DNA from: Kiritimatiellales bacterium
GTDB lineage: Bacteria; Verrucomicrobiota; Kiritimatiellia; Kiritimatiellales; Pontiellaceae
Assembly: GCA_016744085.1 (NCBI GenBank)
Contig: JADGFE010000006.1
Location: forward strand, 1-42,200
Direction: 5' to 3'
Length of the DNA stretch: 42,200 nt
How positions within the stretch are numbered: position 1 is the first letter of the stretch; every line of letters starts with the position of its first letter. Shown one piece after another: positions 25,405 through 34,088 of this stretch. The notes beneath the pieces were generated by a model, which did not search any database, was not told the origin of the DNA, and saw nothing but the letters and a program-made list of their open reading frames with translations. The translations under genes were made by a program, and so were the position numbers.

Positions 25405-26010
25405 TTGTCAGCTGAAGACCAGTATCAAACAAGAGCAACGCTGATTCAGCGTGTTCAAAACCAACAGGACGATCAGTCCTGGGAAGAGTTTGTGCGTGTT
25501 TATCGGCGCTATATCTATGCGATTATTCGCAGCATGAATATTTCTGAACACGATACTGAAGACATTCTTCAGCAGGTATTAATCAACCTATGGAACAGTC
25601 TTCCGAAAATGGATTATAATAAGATCAACCGTTTTCGCAGTTGGCTGAGTACCGTAACAAAAAACTGTGTAACCGATTTTATCCGCAAGCGTATCCGGGA
25701 AGCCAACCGCTTAGAAAAGGCCAGTAAGGATGACACGCTGACCTATCTAAAAGCCATTCGTCTTCCTGAGATTGACACTATTGCTGAACGGGAATGGGAA
25801 ATCCACCTGACCAACCTAGCTTTGGATAATATTGCTCCTCTGTTTTCCGGGAAAGCCGTTGATGCATTTCGTCTGACGCTGGAAGGCAAAAGCGTTGAAG
25901 AGATTGCAAAGAAGCTCGAGCTCAAGGAAAACTCGGTATACCGGCTTAAAAATCGAGTTAAGGAGCGGCTGATTCAGGAGATTCGGCATCTGCGGGAAGA
26001 TTTGGAGTAG
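25405..26010 (+). CDS. ECF-type RNA polymerase sigma factor
   Basis: A 201-residue sigma-70 family factor with only regions 2 and 4. Region 2 (about 22-95) includes WEEFVRVYRRYIYAIIRSMNISEHDTEDILQQVLINLW and FRSWLSTVTKNCVTDFIRKR. Region 4 (about 140-195) has the helix-turn-helix LEGKSVEEIAKKLELKENSVYRLKNRVKERL. Start is TTG with AAGAGGT 6 nt upstream; the next in-frame ATG would remove much of region 2. No anti-sigma gene is adjacent. The convergent gene is a membrane Ser/Thr kinase whose end overlaps this one by 53 bp, recalling the kinase-associated ECF groups of Planctomycetes and Verrucomicrobia. Confidence 0.92.
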   Translation: MSAEDQYQTRATLIQRVQNQQDDQSWEEFVRVYRRYIYAIIRSMNISEHDTEDILQQVLINLWNSLPKMDYNKINRFRSWLSTVTKNCVTDFIRKRIREANRLEKASKDDTLTYLKAIRLPEIDTIAEREWEIHLTNLALDNIAPLFSGKAVDAFRLTLEGKSVEEIAKKLELKENSVYRLKNRVKERLIQEIRHLREDLE

Positions 26011-28090
26011 GCACCTTCCGACCTGTCTTTGAATCAACAACCACCATCTTCTGCGTTAACTCAGCAATGGTTTCTTTGGGATAATCACTGATGGTTAGAA
26101 AAACCTTTTTCAGCTTCAGTGATTCCAGCTGACGCGGCAACTGCCTGGGCGCATCAACCTTCACCCCTGCCATTCGAAGTTCATTTAACCTCATACCGCG
26201 TAGCTCAGCCAGATTGCCTAGCTTCGCATCACTTATATCCAAGGTAGCCAGTTTAAATGGTGCCAGTACGTTTCTTCGGTAGACGCCGATAATGTTCATG
26301 GAAAAGACCGAATAGTTTGTTCGGGACAAATTCAGCAGGAGCCCATTCTTCGTTTTAAAAAGCTTAAGTGGATTTTTTTTTGATCGCCTAGTGTAGTTTA
26401 ATTTATCGAGAACAGCGCCCGCCAACTTAATATATTCTTCCGGTGATGCCGAAGCGGGACGACGGCGCATGTGGTGATAGTAGAGATAGAACAGTGTCAT
26501 CTGGTTTGCGGTTTTAGCTTCACTAAACAGTTCGGCCAGTTGATTGTCGCTTAACCGACTTTTATCTATCGGTTTTATTTTTGCATATTTTTGACTCAAC
26601 ACGCGAAGCTGACCGATACGCTTGCTTTTTCCCGCCGTGTTAAAACATTCATTCGCTGCATGAAATTCCTCCAATACGAAATGAAGAATCCCCTTTTGCT
26701 CGTATAGATTCTGCCGTTTAACCGTATCAATATTTTCATCCAGCCCAGTTTCAAGCAAATGAATCATCGACGGCGCATTCACAAAATCGCGGCTACGCAC
26801 AGTGAACGATACTGCCTGCCCTAATTCCTGGCCCAGCGCAGCCGCGACCTGTTGCTCATTCCTATAAAGTTGAAAGTTTTCTTCTGCGGTCGTTCTTGCC
26901 GCTACGGCCTCCGATTTTTCTTTGCTGATGGCAAGAAGATTTACGCTGACCACAAAGGCCAGCAGCAACAGAAAAAATATGAGCAAAAATGAAACTCGAT
27001 TATGGCGCCGAAGTAAAAGCGAAGCCTTGGTTATCCACCCTGCGCTTTCGGCTTTTGTCGGATGCCCTGATAGATAGCGGCTAATTTCATGGCGAAGGTC
27101 GCCCACATCTTCATATCGGTCGTCCGGTTTTAAGGCCAACGCCTTCATGGTGACAGCGTTCAGGCTTTGCGGAGTATGAAAATCAGGGTTCCGGCGGCGC
27201 ATTGAAATGATTTTACCCTCTCGGGTATTCTGAATCACCTTGTTTGCAGACTCTCCTTCCACCGGAAGTTTGTAGGTCAACAGCATATAAAGCAGTGCGC
27301 CCAGCGCATAGATATCGGTATGTTGCTTTTTATCACCATACGCCTGCGTTTGTTCGGGCGCCATGAACCCAGGAGTTCCTTTTAACGTTCCAGAAAGGGT
27401 CATGTCGTTCAGGATATCACCATCCAGCAAAGCAGAATCATCTGAGAGATCATGGTCTTCGTCATTGATGACTCGGGCAAGTCCCCAATCGCACACCAAT
27501 ACTTCACCAAATTTTCCAACACGGATATTATCCGGTTTAATATCAAGATGAAGAACCCCTCGTGAATGGGCATAAGCGATGGCATCGCAGATTTTCAGAT
27601 AAATATTAAGTAGGGTATCAAGCGGATAGTCTCGGCGATAGTCCGCATCACCATCTCTTAGTTTACGAACAATGGTTTTGAGACTGTCGCCGGGAATCAG
27701 TTCCATGGAGAAAAAAGGTTCCCCATCAGGATCAAGACCCATGTTATAGACCGGCATAATATTCGGATGGGCAAGATTAGCCGTTAAACGGGCTTCCCGC
27801 AGAAATTGTTCTAAATCCTGCGATCCTTTATTACGAACCGATCGAGCCATAGCGATTCTCCGATCCAGCCGATGGTCATGGACTAGCGTAATCCGCTTTT
27901 CTCCCCCTTCGGCAATCTTTTCAATTTCCCGATAGCGGGCAATGTCGTCTTTCAGCGAGTTAAGGATCGGGGTTAACGAATCTTTCTCATCTTCCGAGAG
28001 CTCCAGCGCTGCGGTATTATAAAAACTGCGCAATGTTTCATTACGGTCGCTGAATACTTTTTCGAGATCCTTATTTTCTTCATCCGCCAT
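25958..28090 (-). CDS. Membrane Ser/Thr protein kinase with extracytoplasmic sensor region
   Basis: A 710-residue PVC-type kinase. The kinase domain spans about 55-345: HLDIKPDN (Asp183, Lys185, Asn188), DWG at 201-203 in place of DFG, and APE at 244-246. The nucleotide loop is unusual, EGGEKRITLV in place of GxGxxGxV, and the VAIK lysine is replaced (RIAMARSV). One transmembrane helix (366-388) leads to a short coiled coil, a helical region and a C-terminal leucine-rich-like stretch (LLNLSRTN...LATLDISDAKLGNLAELRGMRLNELRMAGV), probably a sensor outside the membrane. The ATG has AGGGCG about 6 nt upstream. It converges with the ECF sigma gene. It may be an atypical active kinase or a pseudokinase. 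Confidence 0.9.
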   Translation of the reverse strand: MADEENKDLEKVFSDRNETLRSFYNTAALELSEDEKDSLTPILNSLKDDIARYREIEKIAEGGEKRITLVHDHRLDRRIAMARSVRNKGSQDLEQFLREARLTANLAHPNIMPVYNMGLDPDGEPFFSMELIPGDSLKTIVRKLRDGDADYRRDYPLDTLLNIYLKICDAIAYAHSRGVLHLDIKPDNIRVGKFGEVLVCDWGLARVINDEDHDLSDDSALLDGDILNDMTLSGTLKGTPGFMAPEQTQAYGDKKQHTDIYALGALLYMLLTYKLPVEGESANKVIQNTREGKIISMRRRNPDFHTPQSLNAVTMKALALKPDDRYEDVGDLRHEISRYLSGHPTKAESAGWITKASLLLRRHNRVSFLLIFFLLLLAFVVSVNLLAISKEKSEAVAARTTAEENFQLYRNEQQVAAALGQELGQAVSFTVRSRDFVNAPSMIHLLETGLDENIDTVKRQNLYEQKGILHFVLEEFHAANECFNTAGKSKRIGQLRVLSQKYAKIKPIDKSRLSDNQLAELFSEAKTANQMTLFYLYYHHMRRRPASASPEEYIKLAGAVLDKLNYTRRSKKNPLKLFKTKNGLLLNLSRTNYSVFSMNIIGVYRRNVLAPFKLATLDISDAKLGNLAELRGMRLNELRMAGVKVDAPRQLPRQLESLKLKKVFLTISDYPKETIAELTQKMVVVDSKTGRKVPTPNLPADAESPESAAP

Positions 28091-28118
28091 GAATGCGCCC
28101 TACCGAGCATTAAAACCG

Positions 28119-28760
28119 CTAAACTGTGGGAAATATATCGAGTAACTGGCTCGGCTCATTAACTAAATAATCCGGATGAACACGTGCCAGTGCCTCAGTG
28201 GTATTAAGCCCCCAGCTGACTGCAATGGTTTTTGCACCTGCATGACGGGCACTTTCGACATCGATGGTGGTATCTCCGATATAATACAGACTGGATGGAT
28301 CGAGGCCTTTCTGCCTGATATATTTTTCGACGCGCCGCTTCTTACTGAGGATTGCGCGTGTGGATTCCACATCGTCGAACCAGTTGATTCGATGCTGTGT
28401 AAGAAATTTTAAAACATTTTTCTGACGGTTAGACGTCAGAATATCCATAATATATTCTCCACTGTCATGAATCTGAGTCAGTACATCCACCAATCCTTTC
28501 GGCGGATGAATCTGATCCATATCACGATGCATCAACCGGCGGGCATGAATTGCAATGATCGGAACCTTCCAGTGCGGAATCTCACAGTGCTTTATGAATT
28601 CCTGTATACTCATATGGCGGCAGGCCTCGACGTCTTCTTCAGGAAGATGACGATAGCCATAAACTCCGGACAGCCGATTGAATACATCATGAATAAGCAT
28701 CATGGTTTCCGCCAACGTACCGTCAAAATCGAAAAGGATAGTAATTTTTTTCTTTGCCAT
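28119..28760 (-). CDS. HAD hydrolase, phosphatase-like
   Basis: A 213-residue HAD protein. Motif I is FDFDGTLAET with Asp nucleophile and acid/base, motif II is LTSNR, then KKRRVEKYIRQKG and YIGDTTIDVESARHAG (motif IV), with VSWGLNT after it. The helical cap lies between motifs I and II. The start at 28760 (MAKKKITILF) fits the family but has no ribosome-binding site; a perfect TTGACA stands at 28793-28788 with only a weak TTGAAT 18 bp later, ending 3 nt before the ATG. It is 28 bp upstream of the kinase gene on the same strand, so it may be cotranscribed. Substrate unknown. Confidence 0.82.
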   Translation of the reverse strand: MAKKKITILFDFDGTLAETMMLIHDVFNRLSGVYGYRHLPEEDVEACRHMSIQEFIKHCEIPHWKVPIIAIHARRLMHRDMDQIHPPKGLVDVLTQIHDSGEYIMDILTSNRQKNVLKFLTQHRINWFDDVESTRAILSKKRRVEKYIRQKGLDPSSLYYIGDTTIDVESARHAGAKTIAVSWGLNTTEALARVHPDYLVNEPSQLLDIFPTV

Positions 28761-28856
28761 TGGATTCAAAAGATAATGGCTGACCGGTGTCAAAACCAGT
28801 AGAAACCGTTCGTCTTATTATAAAAGGACTGTACATCGATTAATCCAAACTCTTAA

Positions 28857-31256
28857 ATGGATATCATGAATACAATTTCACTCAAAACACTGCTCACAAC
28901 CACTTTTCTTCTGTCAGGGTTCAGCGCCTTGGCCATAGATTTTACAGAGCAAGGCGAATATCTTGGATCGTCCGACTGCATTTCCTGCCATGAACGCTTT
29001 TATGAACTCTGGAGCACATCCCACCACGGGAAAGCCATGGAGGCATTCAGCGTCTCTCTGGCCAAAACCCTTGAGCCAATGACTGAACCTATCCAGGTTG
29101 GCGAGGAAAAGTTTATTGTCGAGTTTGATGATGGCGGAGGCATCCTCAGGAGCGTCTCCTCGTGCGGCGAGGAAGAGACTTGGCGTCTCCGCTTTTCGTT
29201 CGGCGGCCGTAATGTGCGCTATTTTCTGATTCCAATGGATAAGGGTAAGCTCCAGGTCGCCCCGCTCGCGTACTATGTCCACCAGCGAAAATGGTACGAC
29301 TCTGCCGGCAGCATGGTTCGCGATTTTCAGGATGAAGGCCCTGCGGATGAAGCCCTGCACTGGACCGATCGCCAACTGACTTTTAACACCTCCTGTCACG
29401 ACTGCCATGTCAGCCAGCTCGAGAAAAACTACAATCCCGAAGACGATAGCTATACCACCACATGGAAAGAGCCCGGCATCAATTGCGAAACCTGCCACGG
29501 CCCTGCAGAAGCCCACGTACTCGCCGCCAAAAAGGCCGCTGCCGAAGGCGAGATACTCACAGACCTCAAGTTACTCACCTTCCATGGAGATCTCAACATG
29601 GCCCAGCGTGATTCCACTTGCGGCCCATGCCACGCCAAGGGCAACATACTCACGCGCGACTTTACTCCCGGCGAACTATACTTCGACCACTATGATCTGA
29701 CCTCCTATGAAGACCGTGATTTCTGGCCCGACGGACGCGACCTCGGCGAAAACTATACCCAAACCGGATGGATGGCTAATCAGTGCGTAATTGCCGGTGA
29801 ACTCGAGTGCATTCATTGCCACACTTCCAGTGGCCGATTTCGCTTTGAGGATAATCCCAACCAGTCGTGTCTTCCCTGCCACGAGAGGCGTGTCGATAAT
29901 ATTCTCGAGCACTCACATCACACTGCTGAAGCTGGCGTAACCTGCGTCGATTGCCACATGCCCACCACCGCACAAGCCTTCATGTCGCGTTCCGACCACA
30001 CCTTCCGCCCGCCCTCTCCAGCCGCCACACTTGAATTCGGATCTCCGAATGCCTGCAACCTTTGCCACAACAACGCAGAAGCCATTATGGGAAACTATAG
30101 CGGTCACAAAAAAGAAGATGTGAAGTGGGCCGATGCACTCGTAAAGGAATGGCATGGCAGCAGCTCGGGTGCGCCCATCATCAAGCTTGGCCGTATAATT
30201 CAGGCCTGTCGAGCCGGTGAATGGGATAAACTTCCCGAAATTCTGGCCTACCTCGACAGCCCTCAATGTGATTCACCTTCCGCCGTGGCTATCCTGCGTC
30301 TACTTAACAACTGCCCTCAAGCTGAAAAATGGCCCGCCATCCGCAAGCAACTTAAACACAAACACGAATGGGTACGCGCCACCGCTGCAGCCTCGTTACA
30401 ATATGACTCTTCGACCGAAACAACCAAAGGTCTGCTGAAAGCCGCATCCGACCGATACCGAACTGTTCGTATTCGCGCTGGCGGAGCATTACTCGGCCGC
30501 AATCTGGCGGGCTATCCCAAAGAAGAGCAGGAGACTTACAAAAAAGCCCACGCCGAATACTGGAACTCACTCGTAATCTTCCCCGACCGTTGGTCCACAC
30601 ACTATAATCAGGGCATCTATTTCGACCGTACCGGAAAATCGGAAGAATCGCTCGCGGCCTATAAAAAATCATTGGAACTGCGTAACGATGTCATTCAACC
30701 AATGATTAATGCCTCGATGGTGTATGCCCGTGCAGGAAATAGTACCAACGCCTACGAGATGCTGAAAAAAGCACTTAAGGTTGAGCCGGATAATCCAATG
30801 GTCAACTTTAACATTGCGCTGCTCGATGCCGAGTTCGGCAATCTGATTCAGGCCGAAATCCATCTCAGAGCCGCGTTAAAAACTTCTCCACCCATGCCGC
30901 AGGCGGCTTACAATCTGGGGATTCTGCTCTTACGCGACAACAAACCAGAGGGATTCAAATGGTTGGAGGCAGTGGCACTTTCTGAGCCGGAAAATTGGAA
31001 TTATACATCGTCCTACATCTACTTCCTGAATCAGGCGAAACGGGGAAACGAAGCGGAAGGTGTGTTGCAAAGCGTCATAGCAACAGGAAGGGCGTCAGCC
31101 GATGTCTACTTCATGCTGGCAAACAATTATCAACGCGAAGGCCGAATTTCAGAAGCGATTGAAATCTTCAAAAAGGCCAAGCTTGATAAGCGCCTGCCCA
31201 TGGATGCCAAACGTTACGCGACCCAAATGGAACAGCAGCTCCGTTCCGGCGATTAG
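28857..31256 (+). CDS. Octaheme c-type cytochrome with HEAT and TPR repeats
   Basis: A 799-residue exported multiheme protein. A signal peptide (about 4-26) is followed by eight CxxCH heme sites at residues 41, 180, 210, 255, 318, 338, 363 and 400, in a cytochrome c554-like arrangement. After the last heme, residues about 430-540 are HEAT-like repeats (LLNNCPQAEKWPAIRKQLKHKHEWVRATAAASL), and about 570-795 are TPR repeats (WSTHYNQGIYFDRTGKSEESLAAYKKSLEL and onward). It should be periplasmic and carry or accept electrons while the repeats bind partners. No cytochrome maturation or reductase genes lie near. ATG 28857 and 28866 are both possible starts; neither has a good ribosome-binding site. 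Confidence 0.92.
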   Translation: MDIMNTISLKTLLTTTFLLSGFSALAIDFTEQGEYLGSSDCISCHERFYELWSTSHHGKAMEAFSVSLAKTLEPMTEPIQVGEEKFIVEFDDGGGILRSVSSCGEEETWRLRFSFGGRNVRYFLIPMDKGKLQVAPLAYYVHQRKWYDSAGSMVRDFQDEGPADEALHWTDRQLTFNTSCHDCHVSQLEKNYNPEDDSYTTTWKEPGINCETCHGPAEAHVLAAKKAAAEGEILTDLKLLTFHGDLNMAQRDSTCGPCHAKGNILTRDFTPGELYFDHYDLTSYEDRDFWPDGRDLGENYTQTGWMANQCVIAGELECIHCHTSSGRFRFEDNPNQSCLPCHERRVDNILEHSHHTAEAGVTCVDCHMPTTAQAFMSRSDHTFRPPSPAATLEFGSPNACNLCHNNAEAIMGNYSGHKKEDVKWADALVKEWHGSSSGAPIIKLGRIIQACRAGEWDKLPEILAYLDSPQCDSPSAVAILRLLNNCPQAEKWPAIRKQLKHKHEWVRATAAASLQYDSSTETTKGLLKAASDRYRTVRIRAGGALLGRNLAGYPKEEQETYKKAHAEYWNSLVIFPDRWSTHYNQGIYFDRTGKSEESLAAYKKSLELRNDVIQPMINASMVYARAGNSTNAYEMLKKALKVEPDNPMVNFNIALLDAEFGNLIQAEIHLRAALKTSPPMPQAAYNLGILLLRDNKPEGFKWLEAVALSEPENWNYTSSYIYFLNQAKRGNEAEGVLQSVIATGRASADVYFMLANNYQREGRISEAIEIFKKAKLDKRLPMDAKRYATQMEQQLRSGD

Positions 31257-31282
31257 TCCTTTCCTTAGCTCGGGAAAGCCCA

Positions 31283-31311
31283 TTGTTTCCATATTATGAA
31301 CATGTTATAGA
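31283..31311 (+). promoter_or_regulatory. Extended -10 promoter directly before the HExxH membrane gene
   Basis: TTGTTT (31283-31288) and TATAGA (31306-31311) are 17 bp apart, with TG one base before the -10 box. The -10 box ends 6 nt before the ATG at 31318, so the message should be leaderless. No ribosome-binding site is present. Confidence 0.5.
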
Positions 31312-31317
31312 TTCGCG

Positions 31318-32025
31318 ATGTGGAAATTTTTTAAAATGCTAATCGGGATCATCATGATTCCGTTTTGCTGGTCCGTATCGGTCGCCGTGTACAAATTGTA
31401 CCAGACTTCATTAGGGGCAGGTCTCTCCAGTGATTGGGAGTTATGGGCACTACCCATTGGCTTTCTAATTTGGGTGATACTATTCTTTCTACTACCCCGC
31501 CCCTTCCGGACCTATGTTCTTGCGCATGAACTGACCCATGCCCTCTGGGCTCTTATGATGGGTGGCCGCGTCGGAAAAATGAAAGTTGAAAAAACAGGAG
31601 GTCACGTTGAGCTTTCAAAAACCAACTTTATTATTACCCTCTCCCCCTATTTTTTTCCTTTTTATACCGTCTTGGTAATTGCCGCATATTATCTAACCGG
31701 TTTAACCACTGATGTTGAACCCTATCGATGCTGGTGGCTTGGAACGATCGGCTTAACCTGGGCCTTTCACATTACATTCACTGTAAACATGCTTTCTCAA
31801 CATCAGCCGGATGTACAGGAGCACGGCCGCATATTTTCCTATACCGTAATATTTAGTATGAACGTCTTGGTAATCGGAATCTGGATGGTTCTGATCGGCT
31901 CCCCGCGCCTTATCAGTTTCGGAGAATTACTCGGCCATGAGACGGCGAGTGTCTATAACTTTTCCTATCAACAACTATTGAGTGGATGGATTGCTGTGAG
32001 TCGTTTTTTCGAACGTGGAGCCTGA
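31318..32025 (+). CDS. Integral membrane HExxH protein, M50-like
   Basis: A 235-residue membrane protein with about five to six hydrophobic helices. HELTHALWALMMGG at 70-83 is an HExxH zinc motif inside or next to a helix, and LSPYFFPFYT at 108-117 resembles the second conserved segment of site-2-type membrane metalloproteases. I do not see a clear NPDG/NxxPxxxxDG motif, so it is an outlying relative or an uncharacterised DUF family. The ATG is not preceded by a ribosome-binding site but follows an extended -10 promoter by 6 nt. The stop is 3 bp from the convergent ptsI stop. Role unknown; M50-like enzymes often control envelope-stress signalling. Confidence 0.75.
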   Translation: MWKFFKMLIGIIMIPFCWSVSVAVYKLYQTSLGAGLSSDWELWALPIGFLIWVILFFLLPRPFRTYVLAHELTHALWALMMGGRVGKMKVEKTGGHVELSKTNFIITLSPYFFPFYTVLVIAAYYLTGLTTDVEPYRCWWLGTIGLTWAFHITFTVNMLSQHQPDVQEHGRIFSYTVIFSMNVLVIGIWMVLIGSPRLISFGELLGHETASVYNFSYQQLLSGWIAVSRFFERGA

Positions 32026-32028
32026 CCG

Positions 32029-33804
32029 CTACTCCGAAAGTTCGAGGACTTCCGGCGCAATTTCTCGAATCATGTCATGGCAAATTTGCTCAACATGTTC
32101 GGCGGTAGATGAAATCAAGGCCTTCTGTGCCAATTTTATGGCTCCGGAATAATACAATTTTCGAATAACATCCTTAACCATTGGTGCCTGCGACGGGCTT
32201 ACGCTGAGCTCATCAACACCTAGGCCGATAAGCAAAGGAACCAGCACTGGATTGGCTGCCATCTGCCCGCACACACAGGTCCAGAGACCATGTTTATGAC
32301 TAACCTTTACTACATGATCAATCAGCCGAATGATCGCCATGTGCGTCGGTTTATAGAGATGCGCGACATTTTCATTTCCCCGATCAACGGCCATCGTATA
32401 TTGAATCAGATCATTTGTTCCGAGACTGAAATAGCTGACATGCGGCGCTATAATATCAGCAATCAATGCTGCCGAAGGAACCTCGATCATTGTCCCAATC
32501 GGTATGTTCTGATTAAAATCATACCCTTCTTTACTCAATTCCATCATGCACTGCCGCAATAGCGTATTGGCATCCATAACTTCCTGAACACAGGAAACCA
32601 TGGGGTACATGATCCGAACATTATCATGCTTGCTGGCCCGAAGAATGGCCCGCAATTGAGGTTTAAACAGCTCAGGATGAGATAAGCACAAACGTATGGC
32701 CCGATCACCTAGGAATGGATTCAGTTCATTGGGGTTACTAAATCCGACCGGCAATTTATCTGCACCGAGGTCCAACGTTCGAATGACAACCGGCGAGGGA
32801 TACTGACTTTCCGCCGCTTTGAGATACGCCTGATACTGAGCTTCTTCGTCCGGGAGTGTATCCACGCCCAAAAATAAAAATTCAGTTCTGAATAAACCGA
32901 TTCCCTTTGCACCACGCTCTCCAACAACTTCCAGCTCTTCGAGCAACTCAATATTGGCGGTAATCGGAACCAGATAACCATCTCGTGTCTCAGGAGGCTT
33001 GTCGCGGAGCGTATTGAGCTCTAGATGAATAAGCTCCTGATATTTTGCCCGTTTTCGGTATTTTTCAAGCCGCTCACTGGTGGGATTAATAAAAACCAAT
33101 CCCTTGGCACCGTCAATCAGCAGCATGTCTCCAGAAGCAACCACTGCGGTAACATTATGAAGCCCCACAACAGCTGGAACCTCCAGCGCTTTGGCCATAA
33201 TAGCAGTATGCGAGGTCGAACTTCCCAGATCGGTGACGAAAGCTTTTACTTTGTTGCGGTCAATACTGGCGGTATCCGAGGGAGAAAGATCATGAGCAAC
33301 AACAATACATTCCTCACTAATCTGTGCCATCTGATCGAGTGTTTCTCCTGCCAGGTTAGCCATGATTCTTTTAGTGACATCACGAATATCAGCCGCTCTT
33401 TCAGAAAGATAGGAATCTTCCATTTTGGAGAGCATATCCGCATAGCGATTGGAAACAGCCTGCATAACAGGCTCAACGTTAACTAAATCTTTTTTAACCG
33501 TTCGGATGACATCTTCAATAAAGGTCCGATCATCAACTACCAGCATATGCGCATCAAAAATGCTGGCATGCTCATCGCCAAGAACTTCCGCGACCTGTTT
33601 TTGGATATGCTTTATCTGCTCGTGTGTAGCAATAAGCGCTTCTTCAAAACGCGCAATCTCCAAGGGAACTTCAGTTACAGCAATCGTTCGCTGGACAGCC
33701 TTATCGGTCTGCTGTGAAAGCAGTTGTGCCTTGAACACAACGATACCGGGAGAGACCCCGATTCCCTTAAGGATGATTTCACTTTTTTCGTATTCTCCGG
33801 CCAC
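32029..33804 (-). CDS. ptsI: Phosphoenolpyruvate-protein phosphotransferase (PTS Enzyme I)
   Basis: Enzyme I takes phosphate from phosphoenolpyruvate and passes it to HPr. The active His199 is in GSSTSHTAIMAKALEVPAVVG. The PEP-binding barrel has GIGLFRTEFLF, IRTLDLGADK, PIGTMIEVPSAA and FSLGTNDLIQY, and the Cys of CVCGQMAANP. At 591 residues it is full length. Start is GTG with GAGGA 9 nt upstream. It follows ptsH by 5 bp and hprK before that. No EIIA, EIIB or EIIC gene is present in the window, so the phosphoryl group may be used for regulation and not sugar uptake. Confidence 0.96.
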   Translation of the reverse strand: MAGEYEKSEIILKGIGVSPGIVVFKAQLLSQQTDKAVQRTIAVTEVPLEIARFEEALIATHEQIKHIQKQVAEVLGDEHASIFDAHMLVVDDRTFIEDVIRTVKKDLVNVEPVMQAVSNRYADMLSKMEDSYLSERAADIRDVTKRIMANLAGETLDQMAQISEECIVVAHDLSPSDTASIDRNKVKAFVTDLGSSTSHTAIMAKALEVPAVVGLHNVTAVVASGDMLLIDGAKGLVFINPTSERLEKYRKRAKYQELIHLELNTLRDKPPETRDGYLVPITANIELLEELEVVGERGAKGIGLFRTEFLFLGVDTLPDEEAQYQAYLKAAESQYPSPVVIRTLDLGADKLPVGFSNPNELNPFLGDRAIRLCLSHPELFKPQLRAILRASKHDNVRIMYPMVSCVQEVMDANTLLRQCMMELSKEGYDFNQNIPIGTMIEVPSAALIADIIAPHVSYFSLGTNDLIQYTMAVDRGNENVAHLYKPTHMAIIRLIDHVVKVSHKHGLWTCVCGQMAANPVLVPLLIGLGVDELSVSPSQAPMVKDVIRKLYYSGAIKLAQKALISSTAEHVEQICHDMIREIAPEVLELSE

Positions 33805-33809
33805 TGAAA

Positions 33810-34088
33810 CTAATCCTCGTAGAATTTGTTAACAAACAACTCCTCAATCGCATTCATGGCGTCCTCAGCATCAGCACCTGATGTTGTCACCGCCATGGTG
33901 CTGCCGGGGTAACCCTCAATAGTCATTAAGCCCATGATGCTCTTGCAGGAGACCTTGTTTCCATCTTTTTCCATGAAAACATCACATTCAAACTGACCGG
34001 CAGCTTTCACAAGTAAAGCAGCAGGACGTGCATGAATTCCATATTCATTCGTTACTTTAAATTTTTTAACCAGCGTGGTATCAGCCAT
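33810..34088 (-). CDS. ptsH: Phosphocarrier protein HPr
   Basis: HPr relays phosphate from Enzyme I. GIHARPAA contains the phosphorylatable His19. SCKSIMGLMTIEGYPG has Ser50, the expected target of HPr kinase/phosphorylase. At 92 residues it is typical. Having both sites, together with the adjacent hprK, implies that Ser phosphorylation gates the His relay. It overlaps the end of hprK by 8 bp. Confidence 0.96.
   Translation of the reverse strand: MADTTLVKKFKVTNEYGIHARPAALLVKAAGQFECDVFMEKDGNKVSCKSIMGLMTIEGYPGSTMAVTTSGADAEDAMNAIEELFVNKFYED

Noticed and set aside
28764-28793. Promoter TTGACA-N18-TTGAAT for the HAD gene at 28760
   Set aside because: The -10 box would end 3 nt before the ATG, placing the transcription start within the first codons; only the -35 is convincing.
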